64,000 nt of DNA, from the NCBI RefSeq assembly GCF_042665255.1, contig NZ_JBHTCD010000023.1; one strand, 5' to 3'. Both the position numbers and the translations under genes were made by a program. Below, piece by piece: positions 35,132 through 43,550 of this stretch; position 1 is the first letter of the stretch; each line of letters starts with the position of its first letter. The notes beneath the pieces are model-generated. The model had not been told where the DNA came from, did not search any database, and saw nothing but the letters and a program-made list of their open reading frames with translations. The stretch comes from Insolitispirillum peregrinum. Its GTDB lineage: Bacteria; Pseudomonadota; Alphaproteobacteria; Rhodospirillales; Rhodospirillaceae.

Positions 35132-35918
35132 TTCCGTGCCAGACCTGTCGCGCGCCCGCATCCTGATCTCCAACGACGATGGTCTGCACGGACCGGGCTT
35201 GCAGGTGCTGATCAGGATTGCCCGACAGCTGTCCAATGATGTGTGGGTGGTGGTACCGGAAACGGAACAGAGCGGGGCAGGGCACAGCCTGACCCTGCAC
35301 CATCCGTTGCGCATTCGGGATGTTGACCCCGATCAGCATCTCTATGCGGTCGATGGCACGCCAACAGACAGCGTTCTACTGGCCATCAATGCGATCATGA
35401 AGGACCGCAAGCCGGATCTGGTTCTGTCCGGCGTCAATCGCGGTGCCAATCTGGCCGATGACGTAACCTATTCCGGCACGGTGGCCGCCGCAATGGAAGG
35501 AACCCTGCTGGGCGTGCCGTCCATTGCAATGAGCCAGGTGTTCACCAACGGCGATCCCGTTCGCTGGGAAACGGCGGAGCACTTTGCGCCGGACATCATC
35601 CGCAAACTGGTAGCCCATGGCTGGGGCCGCAACGTGCTGATGAACATCAATTTCCCGGATCTGGCCCCCGAAGACGTGACCGGCATCCGGGTGACCAACC
35701 AGGGGCGGCGCAAAATCGGGGACGGGCTGATCGAACGCCACGACCCGCGAGGCCGGCCCTATATCTGGATCGGCCCCCAGCGCAGTGAGCATACCGGTCG
35801 GCCGGGGTCTGATCTGGAGGCAATCGAGCAGGGAGCCATTTCCGTGACCCCGCTGTGCATCGATCTGACCGAACAGGAAACCCTGGCGACGTTACAGCAG
35901 AAAGTCTTTGCATCGTGA
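35124..35918 (+). CDS. surE: 5'-nucleotidase SurE
   Basis: This 264-residue stationary-phase phosphatase hydrolyses nucleoside monophosphates. The metal site is ILISNDDGLHGPGLQ at the N-terminus, and GVNRGANLADDVTYSGTVAAAMEG is also diagnostic. It overlaps serS by 8 bp and its stop overlaps the pcm start (GTGA). The surE-pcm-nlpD order is widely conserved. Confidence 0.96.
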   Translation: MFDSVPDLSRARILISNDDGLHGPGLQVLIRIARQLSNDVWVVVPETEQSGAGHSLTLHHPLRIRDVDPDQHLYAVDGTPTDSVLLAINAIMKDRKPDLVLSGVNRGANLADDVTYSGTVAAAMEGTLLGVPSIAMSQVFTNGDPVRWETAEHFAPDIIRKLVAHGWGRNVLMNINFPDLAPEDVTGIRVTNQGRRKIGDGLIERHDPRGRPYIWIGPQRSEHTGRPGSDLEAIEQGAISVTPLCIDLTEQETLATLQQKVFAS

Positions 35919-36565
35919 GGGTGACAAGCGTGGGATGGGACAGTCTGTATCCGCAGTTGCTGGCTGCGGGCGTTTCTGACGCCCGTGTCCTTGAAGCAAT
36001 GGCCTCCATCCCCCGCGAGTCCTTTCTCGCCCCTCATCAGTATGGCGAAGCCTATACTGATCGTGCGTTGCCAATCGCTTGCGGCCAGACCATCAGCCAG
36101 CCAATCGTCGTCGGCCTGATGACGCAGGCCCTGATGCTGACCGGACAGGAAAAAGTCCTCGAAGTCGGAACCGGATCAGGATATCAGGCAGCGATTCTGT
36201 CCCGTCTGTGCCGCCGCCTTTACAGTCTGGAACGCCACCGCGACCTTCACACCACGGCAACGGCCCGCTTCCAGGACTTGCGCCTGCGCAACATCACCAC
36301 CCTGCTGGGGGATGGCTGGCGAGGCTGGCCAGAACAAGGGCCGTTCGACCGCATTATCGTGACGGCCGCTGCCGATGAAATCCCGCAAACCCTGACCGAA
36401 CAGTTGACGGTCGGGGGCATTATGGTCATTCCGGTTGGCGAACAATATCAGGACCAGCAAATGCTGCGTATCTATCGCAGCGAGCAAGGATTCCACGTCG
36501 AAGAGTTGTTCCCCGTCCGCTTTGTTCCCATGGTTCGCGGCCTGGCAACCGGCGGTCGATATTAA
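35915..36565 (+). CDS. pcm: Protein-L-isoaspartate O-methyltransferase
   Basis: This 216-residue SAM-dependent enzyme repairs isoaspartyl damage. It shows GQTISQPIVVGLMTQAL, the SAM-binding VLEVGTGSGYQAAIL and FDRIIVTAAADEIPQ. The start is GTG 35915, which overlaps the surE stop; GTG codons at 35921 and 35930 are alternatives. It lies between surE and the NlpD-like gene. Confidence 0.94.
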   Translation: MRVTSVGWDSLYPQLLAAGVSDARVLEAMASIPRESFLAPHQYGEAYTDRALPIACGQTISQPIVVGLMTQALMLTGQEKVLEVGTGSGYQAAILSRLCRRLYSLERHRDLHTTATARFQDLRLRNITTLLGDGWRGWPEQGPFDRIIVTAAADEIPQTLTEQLTVGGIMVIPVGEQYQDQQMLRIYRSEQGFHVEELFPVRFVPMVRGLATGGRY

Positions 36566-36627
36566 AAGCACGCAGGGAACGACACTTTTCGTTGCCGAAA
36601 GGATGGCCCCGAGGCTATACCAGAAGG

Positions 36628-37632
36628 ATGAAACAACAGACCTCTGACAGCCTCGTCCAGCGAGCCATCGCTCAGCGCTCTTGTGGCAACACAGCGCTTT
36701 TTCTGGCCGTTGCGGCAGTCCTGCTGGTCAGTGGATGTGCTCAGAACAACACCACGCCGCCCTGGCTGCGGAAGTCCCAACCCACCAGTGAGGCTCCTGT
36801 AACCAGTGGTCGGGACGTTACTTCGCTGCCCGCAACGATTACCGTCCAGCGGGGCGAGACGGTTTATGCCCTGTCACGGCGCTATGGGGTATCGGTTAAA
36901 GAAATCATCGCTGCCAATGGCATGGAACCGCCCTATATGCTGCAGGCTGGCGGTCGGGTCACCATTCCCAAACCCGGACAGTCTCCTCCGCCGCGCTCTA
37001 CGGCACCTGCGCCGGTATCGGTGGCCGCAGCGCCGCCGCCAGAGCCGGTAAAGAGCGAGCCAGCAAAAGAACAACCGCCCGCACCCACACCATCACCGCC
37101 GCCAGAAACACAGGCTGCACCACCGCCTGCGCCAGCAGCAGAGCCCGCATCCCCGACGACACCTCCGCCAGCACAGACGGCCTCAGCCCAGACCTCGCCT
37201 GCCTCACGGGTCACCAAGCTGCCATCCCCTCCGGGACGGGCCGGAAAGCTGTTCGGCTGGCCCGTACAGGGCAAAGTGATCAGCGGATACGGGCCTTCGG
37301 ATAACGGGACACGCAATGACGGGATCAATATCGCCGTCCTGCGAGGAGCCTCTGTACGGGCGGCGGAAAACGGTGTTGTTGTTTATGCGGGCAGTGAGCT
37401 GAAAGGCTTCGGGAATCTTCTGCTGATCAAGCATGATGGCGGCTGGATGACCGCCTATGCCCATAATGACAGCCTGGAGGTGGAAAAAGGGCAGGTTGTC
37501 AAAAAAGGGCAGGTGATTGCCAAGGCCGGACAAACCGGCAACGTGAGCACGCCACAGCTGCACTTTGAAGTCCGCAAAGGCTCGGGTCCGGTTAATCCGC
37601 TTGATTATATGGAAAAGTCAGGCTCAAAGTAG
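36628..37632 (+). CDS. nlpD: NlpD-like LysM/LytM lipoprotein
   Basis: This 334-residue protein has a lipoprotein signal (LVSGC lipobox at about residue 38), a LysM domain (ATITVQRGETVYALSRRYGVSVKEIIAANGM), a very Pro/Ala-rich linker of about 120 residues, and a C-terminal LytM domain. In LytM, the first zinc motif reads NDGINIA in place of HxGxDxA, so the peptidase is probably inactive. This is the NlpD pattern, an activator of the AmiC amidase at the septum. The AGAAGG site just before ATG 36628 sets the start. It follows surE and pcm. Confidence 0.88.
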   Translation: MKQQTSDSLVQRAIAQRSCGNTALFLAVAAVLLVSGCAQNNTTPPWLRKSQPTSEAPVTSGRDVTSLPATITVQRGETVYALSRRYGVSVKEIIAANGMEPPYMLQAGGRVTIPKPGQSPPPRSTAPAPVSVAAAPPPEPVKSEPAKEQPPAPTPSPPPETQAAPPPAPAAEPASPTTPPPAQTASAQTSPASRVTKLPSPPGRAGKLFGWPVQGKVISGYGPSDNGTRNDGINIAVLRGASVRAAENGVVVYAGSELKGFGNLLLIKHDGGWMTAYAHNDSLEVEKGQVVKKGQVIAKAGQTGNVSTPQLHFEVRKGSGPVNPLDYMEKSGSK

Positions 37633-37657
37633 GGGATCATCCCTGCTCGACAACGAT

Positions 37658-37696
37658 AAAAAAAGACCGCCCGCTGAAGTGCAGGCGGTCTTTTTT
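37658..37696. terminator. Bidirectional terminator between nlpD and trmFO
   Basis: GACCGCC pairs with GGCGGTC, flanked by seven A and six T residues. Confidence 0.85.
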
Positions 37697-37712
37697 CGAG
37701 CGTCTTGCGGGC

Positions 37713-37814
37713 TAGAGCAGCGTGCGTTAAGTCGGACGCGGGCACGCTGCTCTAAGCTTTTGTTCTGTCGCATTGTTTATGCGAAAACCGGTTCCCACTT
37801 TTCGCACAATGCTC
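37713..37814. repeat. Core-less copy of the dispersed element (copy F)
   Basis: A perfect 13-bp inverted repeat, TAGAGCAGCGTGC (37713-37725) and GCACGCTGCTCTA (37742-37754), is followed by the reverse-orientation palindrome TTCTGTCGCATTGT...GAAAACCGGTTCCCAC...CGCACAATGCTCT (about 37764-37814). The outer terminal motifs are kept and the central core is gone. Confidence 0.8.
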
Positions 37815-37824
37815 TATCGTTCTG

Positions 37825-39201
37825 TCAGCCGATCGTGCTGACTTGTTCCAGCCAGGGAGTCAGTTCCGTATAGGCCCGCTTGCTGTAGGACTTCTTGCGA
37901 TCACGCCCCTTCAGGCGCCGGCCACGCTCGTCGCGTTCTACCGGCGGCTCGGGGAACAGGCCGAAGTTGACGTTCATCGGCTGATAGGTCTCGGCCTCGG
38001 CCCCGCCAGTGATATGCGACAGGATCGCTCCCAGTGCCGTGGTGTTCGGCGGAGAGGAAAGATCCCGGCCCAACACTTCCGCAGCGGTAAACAAGCCAGC
38101 CATCAGGCCAACAGCCGTACTCTCGACATAGCCTTCGCAGCCGGTCACCTGTCCGGCAAAGCGGATATGCGGCAAGGCTTTCAGGCGGAGCTGCTGGTCC
38201 AGCAGGCGAGGGCTGTTCAGGAAGGTATTGCGGTGAATCCCGCCCAGCCGGGCAAATTCGGCATTTTCCAGTCCGGGAATCATGCGGAAAATGCGGCTCT
38301 GCTCGCCGTGCTTCAGCTTGGTCTGAAAGCCGACAATGTTATACAGGGTTCCCAGGGTGTTATCCTGCCGCAACTGGATAATGGCATGGGGTTTGACCGT
38401 CGGATTGTGCGGGTTGGTCAGGCCAACCGGCTTCATCGGACCATAGGCCAGCGTTTGGCGACCACGCTCGGCCATCACTTCGATCGGCAGGCAGCCTTCG
38501 AAATAAGGCGTGTCCTTTTCCCATTCCTTGAATTCAGTCTTTTCGGCGGCCAGCAAAGCGTCAAGGAACGCCTCGTATTCGTCCTTGGTCATCGGGCAAT
38601 TGATGTAGTCGGTCCCGGTGCCCTTGTCATAACGTGACTGGAACCAGGCCTTGGAAAAGTCGATGCTGTCCTTGTAAACGATCGGAGCAATCGCATCAAA
38701 GAAGGCCAGACTGTCTTCGGCGGTTGCCTGCCGGATGCTTTCTGCCAGCGGTGCAGAGGTCAGCGGGCCGGTGGCAATGATGGTCGGACCCCAGTCGGCA
38801 GAGGGCAGGGTGGTCAGCTCTTCGCGGACGATGGTAATCAGCGGGTGGTCGTGCAGAGCGGTGGTGACGGCCTGCGAGAATGCTTCACGGTCAACCGCCA
38901 GCGCGCCACCGGCAGGGACGGCGGTGGCATCGGCGGTGCGCAGGATCAGCGAGCCAGCGCGGCGCAATTCCTGATGCAGCAGGCCAACCGCATTGTATTC
39001 CGCATCATCGGAGCGCAGGGAATTGGAGCAAACGAGCTCTGCCAGTCCATCGGTCTGATGGGCTTCGGTCCGCTTCACTGGCCGCATTTCGTGCAGGATC
39101 ACCGGGATACCGCGTTCAGCCAGCTGCCAGGCGGCTTCGCTGCCAGCAAGGCCGCCACCGACCACATGCAGGGGGGAAGAGGGAGAAGAGGGGCTCGTCA
39201 T
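37825..39201 (-). CDS. trmFO: Methylenetetrahydrofolate-tRNA-(uracil-54) methyltransferase TrmFO
   Basis: This 458-residue flavoprotein methylates U54 of tRNA to ribothymidine using methylene-tetrahydrofolate and FADH2. It has the Rossmann motif LHVVGGGLAGSEAAWQLAERG, then LHEMRPVKRTEAHQTDGLAELVCSNSLRS. The C-terminus ends DRKKSYSKRAYTELTPWLEQ. ATG 39201 is chosen (AAGG upstream); ATG 39234 is an alternative. It is divergent from the rhodanese gene. Confidence 0.95.
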   Translation of the reverse strand: MTSPSSPSSPLHVVGGGLAGSEAAWQLAERGIPVILHEMRPVKRTEAHQTDGLAELVCSNSLRSDDAEYNAVGLLHQELRRAGSLILRTADATAVPAGGALAVDREAFSQAVTTALHDHPLITIVREELTTLPSADWGPTIIATGPLTSAPLAESIRQATAEDSLAFFDAIAPIVYKDSIDFSKAWFQSRYDKGTGTDYINCPMTKDEYEAFLDALLAAEKTEFKEWEKDTPYFEGCLPIEVMAERGRQTLAYGPMKPVGLTNPHNPTVKPHAIIQLRQDNTLGTLYNIVGFQTKLKHGEQSRIFRMIPGLENAEFARLGGIHRNTFLNSPRLLDQQLRLKALPHIRFAGQVTGCEGYVESTAVGLMAGLFTAAEVLGRDLSSPPNTTALGAILSHITGGAEAETYQPMNVNFGLFPEPPVERDERGRRLKGRDRKKSYSKRAYTELTPWLEQVSTIG

Positions 39202-39299
39202 TTGCACTGCCTTATGAAAGTGGGTTTCTGGCAATTGCGGCCAGAGTCATTTATAAGGTTGGTCTAATGTTGATGCGCGCAAACCGAGGAATCCCCTGC

Positions 39300-39734
39300 A
39301 TGCCAACCGATCCAAACCTTGAACATCTGTTCATTAGTGTCGCTGTCGCCGTCGTGGCTCTGCTGGTGATCAGAACCCTGTCCAGGCTGCTGGCCGGGAT
39401 TCCGTTCGTTAGCCCTCAGACTGTCCAGCAGGCGTTAACCTCTGCCGTCTCAGACTGTCTCATTCTCGATGTCCGGCAACCGGCGGAGTTTAACGATGCG
39501 CTGGGGCATATCAAGGGGGCAATTAACATCCCGCTGGGAGATATCCCGGCTCGCCTGGCCGATGTCCGCGCTCAGTTACAAAACCATGCGCATGTGCCAG
39601 TCTATGTGGTGTGCCGTTCAGGGGCGCGGGCGACGTCGGCAGCAAAGATGCTGAAAAAGGCTGGCCTGGAGAATGTTGCAGTGATGAGCGGTGGAATGGT
39701 CCGCTGGAAGCGGGCAGGCCTGGCGACAGCGTAA
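39300..39734 (+). CDS. Membrane-anchored rhodanese-like protein
   Basis: This 144-residue protein has an N-terminal membrane helix (about 10-30) and a rhodanese domain with LILDVRQPAEFNDALGHIKGAINIPLGDI and the active-site loop VVCRSGARATSAA, so Cys is present as the sulfur acceptor. It probably performs sulfur transfer at the membrane. ATG 39300 has GAGGAA upstream. A terminator follows. Confidence 0.88.
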   Translation: MPTDPNLEHLFISVAVAVVALLVIRTLSRLLAGIPFVSPQTVQQALTSAVSDCLILDVRQPAEFNDALGHIKGAINIPLGDIPARLADVRAQLQNHAHVPVYVVCRSGARATSAAKMLKKAGLENVAVMSGGMVRWKRAGLATA

Positions 39735-39772
39735 CACCCCAGCGTTTGGAGCCGGGATTCTGTGAGCCCTTA

Positions 39773-39811
39773 AATAGCGGTCGTGCTTGAATGCAGTACC
39801 GCTATTTTTTT
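39773..39811 (+). terminator. Terminator after the rhodanese gene
   Basis: AATAGCGGT (39773-39781) pairs with ACCGCTATT (39798-39806), with seven T residues from 39805. Confidence 0.85.
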
Positions 39812-40067
39812 GTTCCGTCGATCAATACAGGCACCAGCAAGATCATCAACGGCTGAAAACAAAGGTCTATAAGCCTATAATGGGCCGATATCAGGGTATA
39901 TTTCAGATTTAAAGCCTAGGCTTAAATTCCTAGGCTTTAAATCCTCTGTGCTCTCTTTGCACCCCAAATGTCGCATAATCTATATTATGAATAGTATGCG
40001 CGGTGATCTTTGAAATTTGACGCCCTTTCAGCACATCATATTTTACACGATTTTTCCGGCCTTTGCG
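39812..40067. other. AT-rich gene-free spacer with a perfect inverted repeat
   Basis: This stretch between the rhodanese terminator and the MBL gene stop has much lower GC than its surroundings. It contains TTTAAAGCCTAGG (39908-39920) and CCTAGGCTTTAAA (39929-39941), a perfect 13-bp inverted repeat with an 8-nt spacer. No open frame is supported. It could be a protein-binding site, a recombination remnant or a small RNA. Confidence 0.6.
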
Positions 40068-40847
40068 TTATGCGACATCAATCACCATGCCATCATAGGC
40101 AGGCGCAACCCCGACCGGCAAAGACCGTCGCAATGTCTGATAATCAAGCCCTGGCCCCATATGAGTCAGAACCGCTCGCTTGGGACGGATGCGCTCGATC
40201 CACTCCAGCGCCAGCCCCACATGGGCATGGGTGACGTGTGGCGTGTCGGTCAGGGTTCCAATGATCCACAGGTCTACGCCGTGCAGCTTGTCGAATGCTT
40301 GCTCGGACAGACGGATCACATCTGTCGTATAGGCTACCTGCCCAAAGCGGAAACCGGTTGTCTCGCTCCATCCATGGTCCTGCGTCCAGCTGGAAACCGG
40401 TACTGGCCCAATATGGAAATCATCCTGAACCACATTCGGAACCAGCCAGGGCCGAAAGATCGGCTGCCCCTGCTCTATTCCCAAGAAGCAGTACCCGAAC
40501 CGTTCATGCAACGATCCAAGGGTATGGTGACTCGCCCAGCACGGGATCGCCCGCCCCATGGCCCGGTTGACCTCGCGCAATTCGTCCATGCCATGGGTAT
40601 GGTCGGCATGCTCGTGGGTAAAGACCACCGCATCCAGATGCCGGACATCGGCCCGCAGCAACTGTTCACGCAAATCAGGACTGGTATCGACCAGAATACG
40701 GGTCAGGGCCTCCCCTGCCCCATCCTCGACCAGAATGGAGGGTCGCAAGCGGCGATTCCGTGGCTCCTGGGGGTCACACCGTCCCCACCCCGCGCTGACC
40801 ATGGGAACCCCGCCAGCACCGCCACAGCCCAGAATGGTGATCCGCAT
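40068..40847 (-). CDS. MBL-fold metallohydrolase, PhnP-like
   Basis: This 259-residue protein has the metallo-beta-lactamase motif VVFTHEHADHTHGMDELREV and further histidines near DLWIIGTL and THAHVGLALEWI. It most resembles PhnP-type phosphodiesterases (cyclic phosphate or phosphonate products); the true substrate is uncertain. ATG 40847 (MRITILGCGGAGGVP) is chosen; an ATG 18 bases upstream exists. In related genomes it follows tatD; here a repeat copy separates them. Confidence 0.85.
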   Translation of the reverse strand: MRITILGCGGAGGVPMVSAGWGRCDPQEPRNRRLRPSILVEDGAGEALTRILVDTSPDLREQLLRADVRHLDAVVFTHEHADHTHGMDELREVNRAMGRAIPCWASHHTLGSLHERFGYCFLGIEQGQPIFRPWLVPNVVQDDFHIGPVPVSSWTQDHGWSETTGFRFGQVAYTTDVIRLSEQAFDKLHGVDLWIIGTLTDTPHVTHAHVGLALEWIERIRPKRAVLTHMGPGLDYQTLRRSLPVGVAPAYDGMVIDVA

Positions 40848-40870
40848 TGCCGGCAGCCTCCACAATCAAG

Positions 40871-41141
40871 TTGACCGTCACGTGTACGACCATTGGAGCA
40901 ACAAGGACGTGGAGCGCTGCTCCACACCTCGCTGGGGCCAGTCGGCCCCAGACCCCATTCCTTTGATCACAAAAGAAAAATGGGGGTTCGGGGCCTCAGG
41001 CCCCGAGCAGGTTCGGGCGGCAGCCCGCTCTTGTTTTCAAACCGTCGTGTACTGTGATCTGACGCAGGCACACTGGCCTAACCTTTTGTTCTGTCGCATT
41101 GTTTTTGCGAAAACCGGTTCCCACTTTCGCACAATGCTCTA
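40871..41141. repeat. Dispersed hairpin repeat, copy G (full)
   Basis: The left terminal repeat is degenerate (GTCACGTGTACGACC, about 40877-40891) and the right is clear (CCGTCGTGTACTGTG, 41042-41056). The core has GTGGAGCGCTGCTCCAC, GGGGCCAGTCGGCCCC, ACCCCATTCC pairing with AAATGGGGG, and GGGGCCTCAGGCCCCG. A reverse-orientation palindrome with GAAAACCGGTTCCCAC occupies 41090-41141. The last bases overlap the tatD stop. Confidence 0.88.
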
Positions 41142-41924
41142 AAACGGCGATGGAACCTTTTTGAACAGCGTAAAGAAATTCCGGCTGGTCGCCTCGGCAA
41201 ACGCCTGTTCGCTCAATCCCAGTTCCCTGGCAAGACAGGCCGCGGTATGGCGGGTAAAGGCTGGTTCGTTACGCTTGCCCCGGTGCGGGATGGGTGCCAG
41301 ATACGGGGCATCGGTTTCCACCAGAAGGCGATCAAGAGGCAGCGTCCGGGCACTTTCCCGGATGTCTTCAGCCTTCTTGAAGGTCGCAATCCCCGAGAAC
41401 GAGATATACATCCCGTGCTCCACCGCCCGTTCGGCCACCTGATGGCTGCTGCTGAAGCAGTGGATCAGGCCGGGGAAAGCCCCCTTCCCCATCTCGTCAT
41501 CCAGAATGCGCAGGGTGTCATCATCGGCATTGCGTGTGTGGATAATGATCGGCAACCGGGCCGTCCGCGCCGCCGCGATGTGAGCACGAAAGCTGCGCTC
41601 CTGCTCTGCTCGCGGGCTGTGCTCGTAATAAAAGTCCAGCCCGGTTTCGCCAAAGCCGACCACCTTCGGGTGCTCAGCCAGACGCATCAGGGTTTCGGCA
41701 TCCACCTCTGGCTCGTTGGCGGCCTCATGCGGGTGAATGCCGACCGTGCAATAGACCTCGGGATAGGCCTCGGCCACTGCCCTCACCTGCTCGAACTTGC
41801 TGAGGTGGGTACAGATGGTCAGCATCATCTGTACCCCGGCATCACGCGAACGGGCGATCACATCGTCCAGCTCGGCAGCAAAATCGGGAAAATCGAGATG
41901 GCAGTGGCTATCAACCAGAAACAT
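41139..41924 (-). CDS. tatD: TatD-family hydrolase
   Basis: This 261-residue metal-dependent hydrolase has FLVDSHCHLDF, CTVGIHPHEA, VGFGETGLDFYY and LVETDAPYL, which are the four TatD metal-binding regions. TatD proteins are nucleases implicated in DNA repair or RNA quality control; they are not a Tat pore subunit. The start at 41924 (MFLVDSH) follows metG by 4 bp. The stop codon TAG (41139-41141) is shared with the edge of repeat copy G. Confidence 0.93.
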   Translation of the reverse strand: MFLVDSHCHLDFPDFAAELDDVIARSRDAGVQMMLTICTHLSKFEQVRAVAEAYPEVYCTVGIHPHEAANEPEVDAETLMRLAEHPKVVGFGETGLDFYYEHSPRAEQERSFRAHIAAARTARLPIIIHTRNADDDTLRILDDEMGKGAFPGLIHCFSSSHQVAERAVEHGMYISFSGIATFKKAEDIRESARTLPLDRLLVETDAPYLAPIPHRGKRNEPAFTRHTAACLARELGLSEQAFAEATSRNFFTLFKKVPSPF

Positions 41925-41928
41925 GGCC

Positions 41929-43491
41929 TCAGGCACCCTGACTTTCTTCAACATAGCGCGGGAACACGCCCTGCGGCTTGGGCAGCGCGGTTCCGGCCTT
42001 CAGGGCCCCCGCCTCACCCCAGAACCCAAACGACCGCTGATCAGCGGGAACCGCCAGCTGGTCCAGCATCAGACCGGCCGAGGTCGGCACCACCGTCTGC
42101 ATCAGCAAGGCCACATGGCGGACGGTTTCCATCAACACCCACAGGACGGTTCCCATGCGGTCAATGTCGGTCTTGCGCAGCGCCCATGGTGCCTGATGAT
42201 CGACATAGGCATTGGCGGCACGCACCACCACCCAGATGCTTTCCAGAGCATCATGGAACGCCTGCCGGTCCAGAGCGGTCCGCACCGTCGCCAGCAAATC
42301 GCGCGCCGGGGTCAACAGGGCCAGATCGTGCTCGGTCAGCGGGCCGGGGGTCGGCACCGCCGCGTCACAGTTCTTGTTGACCATCGACAGCACCCGCTGG
42401 GCCAGGTTTCCCAGATCGTTGGCCAGTTCGCTGTTCATGCGGTTGACCATTGCCTGATGGGAAAAATCGCCATCATTGCCGAACGGCACTTCGCGCAGCA
42501 GGAAATAGCGGGTCTGGTCAAGACCATAGCGATTCACCAACTCATAGGGGCTGATCACGTTGCCCAGCGACTTGGAAATCTTTTGGCCTTCGTTGGTCCA
42601 CCAGCCATGAGCGAACACCCGTTGCGGGGTCGGCAGGTTGGCGGCCATCAGGAAGGCTGGCCAGTACACCGCATGGAAGCGCAGGATGTCCTTGCCGACC
42701 ATGTGCAGGCTGGCCGGCCAATAGGCCTGATAGTCTGCCGCCGACTGGTCGGGATAACCGCAGGCGGTGATGTAGTTGGTCAGGGCATCAAGCCACACAT
42801 ACATGATGTGCGCGTCATCGCCGGGAACCGGCACCCCCCACGAGAAGGTGGTCCGCGACACCGACAGGTCGTTCAGGCCGCCCTTGACAAAGCTGATCAC
42901 TTCGTTGCGGCGGCTGTCGGGGGCAATGAAGTCCGGGTTCTGTTCATAGAAATCGAGCAGCGGCTGCTGCCACTTCGACAGGCGGAAGAAATAGCTCGGC
43001 TCTTCCACCCACTCGACCGGCGCGCCGGTCGGGGCCAGCTTTTCGCCGTTCGGGCCGTCCTTCAGTTCGCCTTCGCCGTAAAAGGCCTCGTCGCGCACGG
43101 CGTACCAGCCCTTATAGGCACCCAGATAAATCTCGTCGCGCTCGATCAGGGTCTGCCACAGAGCCTGACAGGCCTTGCGGTGACGCTCTTCGGTGGTGCG
43201 AATGAAGTCATCATTCGAATATCCCATCGCCGCCGCCAGATCGCGGAAATTCTGCGACACCTGATCGGTAAACTCCTGCGGCGCGATCCCGCGCGCCATT
43301 GCCGACTTTTCAACCTTTTGCCCGTGTTCGTCGGTGCCGGTCAGGAATTTGACCTCATAGCCATCCAACCGCTTGAAACGCGCCAGAACATCGCAGGCCA
43401 ACGTGGTGTAGGCATGCCCGATATGCGGAGCATCGTTGACGTAGTAAATCGGGGTCGTGACGTAATAGCGCGGTTTTTCAGCAGCGGCCAT
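41929..43491 (-). CDS. metG: Methionyl-tRNA synthetase
   Basis: This 520-residue class I synthetase has HIGH in YYVNDAPHIGHAYTT and KMSKS in EGQKISKSLGN. It lacks the zinc-knuckle cysteines and the C-terminal dimer domain, matching the short MetG of alphaproteobacteria. ATG 43491 has AGGAGA 9 nt upstream; the frame runs on upstream without family similarity. It lies between holB and tatD. Confidence 0.95.
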   Translation of the reverse strand: MAAAEKPRYYVTTPIYYVNDAPHIGHAYTTLACDVLARFKRLDGYEVKFLTGTDEHGQKVEKSAMARGIAPQEFTDQVSQNFRDLAAAMGYSNDDFIRTTEERHRKACQALWQTLIERDEIYLGAYKGWYAVRDEAFYGEGELKDGPNGEKLAPTGAPVEWVEEPSYFFRLSKWQQPLLDFYEQNPDFIAPDSRRNEVISFVKGGLNDLSVSRTTFSWGVPVPGDDAHIMYVWLDALTNYITACGYPDQSAADYQAYWPASLHMVGKDILRFHAVYWPAFLMAANLPTPQRVFAHGWWTNEGQKISKSLGNVISPYELVNRYGLDQTRYFLLREVPFGNDGDFSHQAMVNRMNSELANDLGNLAQRVLSMVNKNCDAAVPTPGPLTEHDLALLTPARDLLATVRTALDRQAFHDALESIWVVVRAANAYVDHQAPWALRKTDIDRMGTVLWVLMETVRHVALLMQTVVPTSAGLMLDQLAVPADQRSFGFWGEAGALKAGTALPKPQGVFPRYVEESQGA

Positions 43492-43550
43492 GGCCTGCAA
43501 TCTCCTGGGATACGGCACCGCCCCATGGAAAGGAGGCGGAAGAACGGGGG

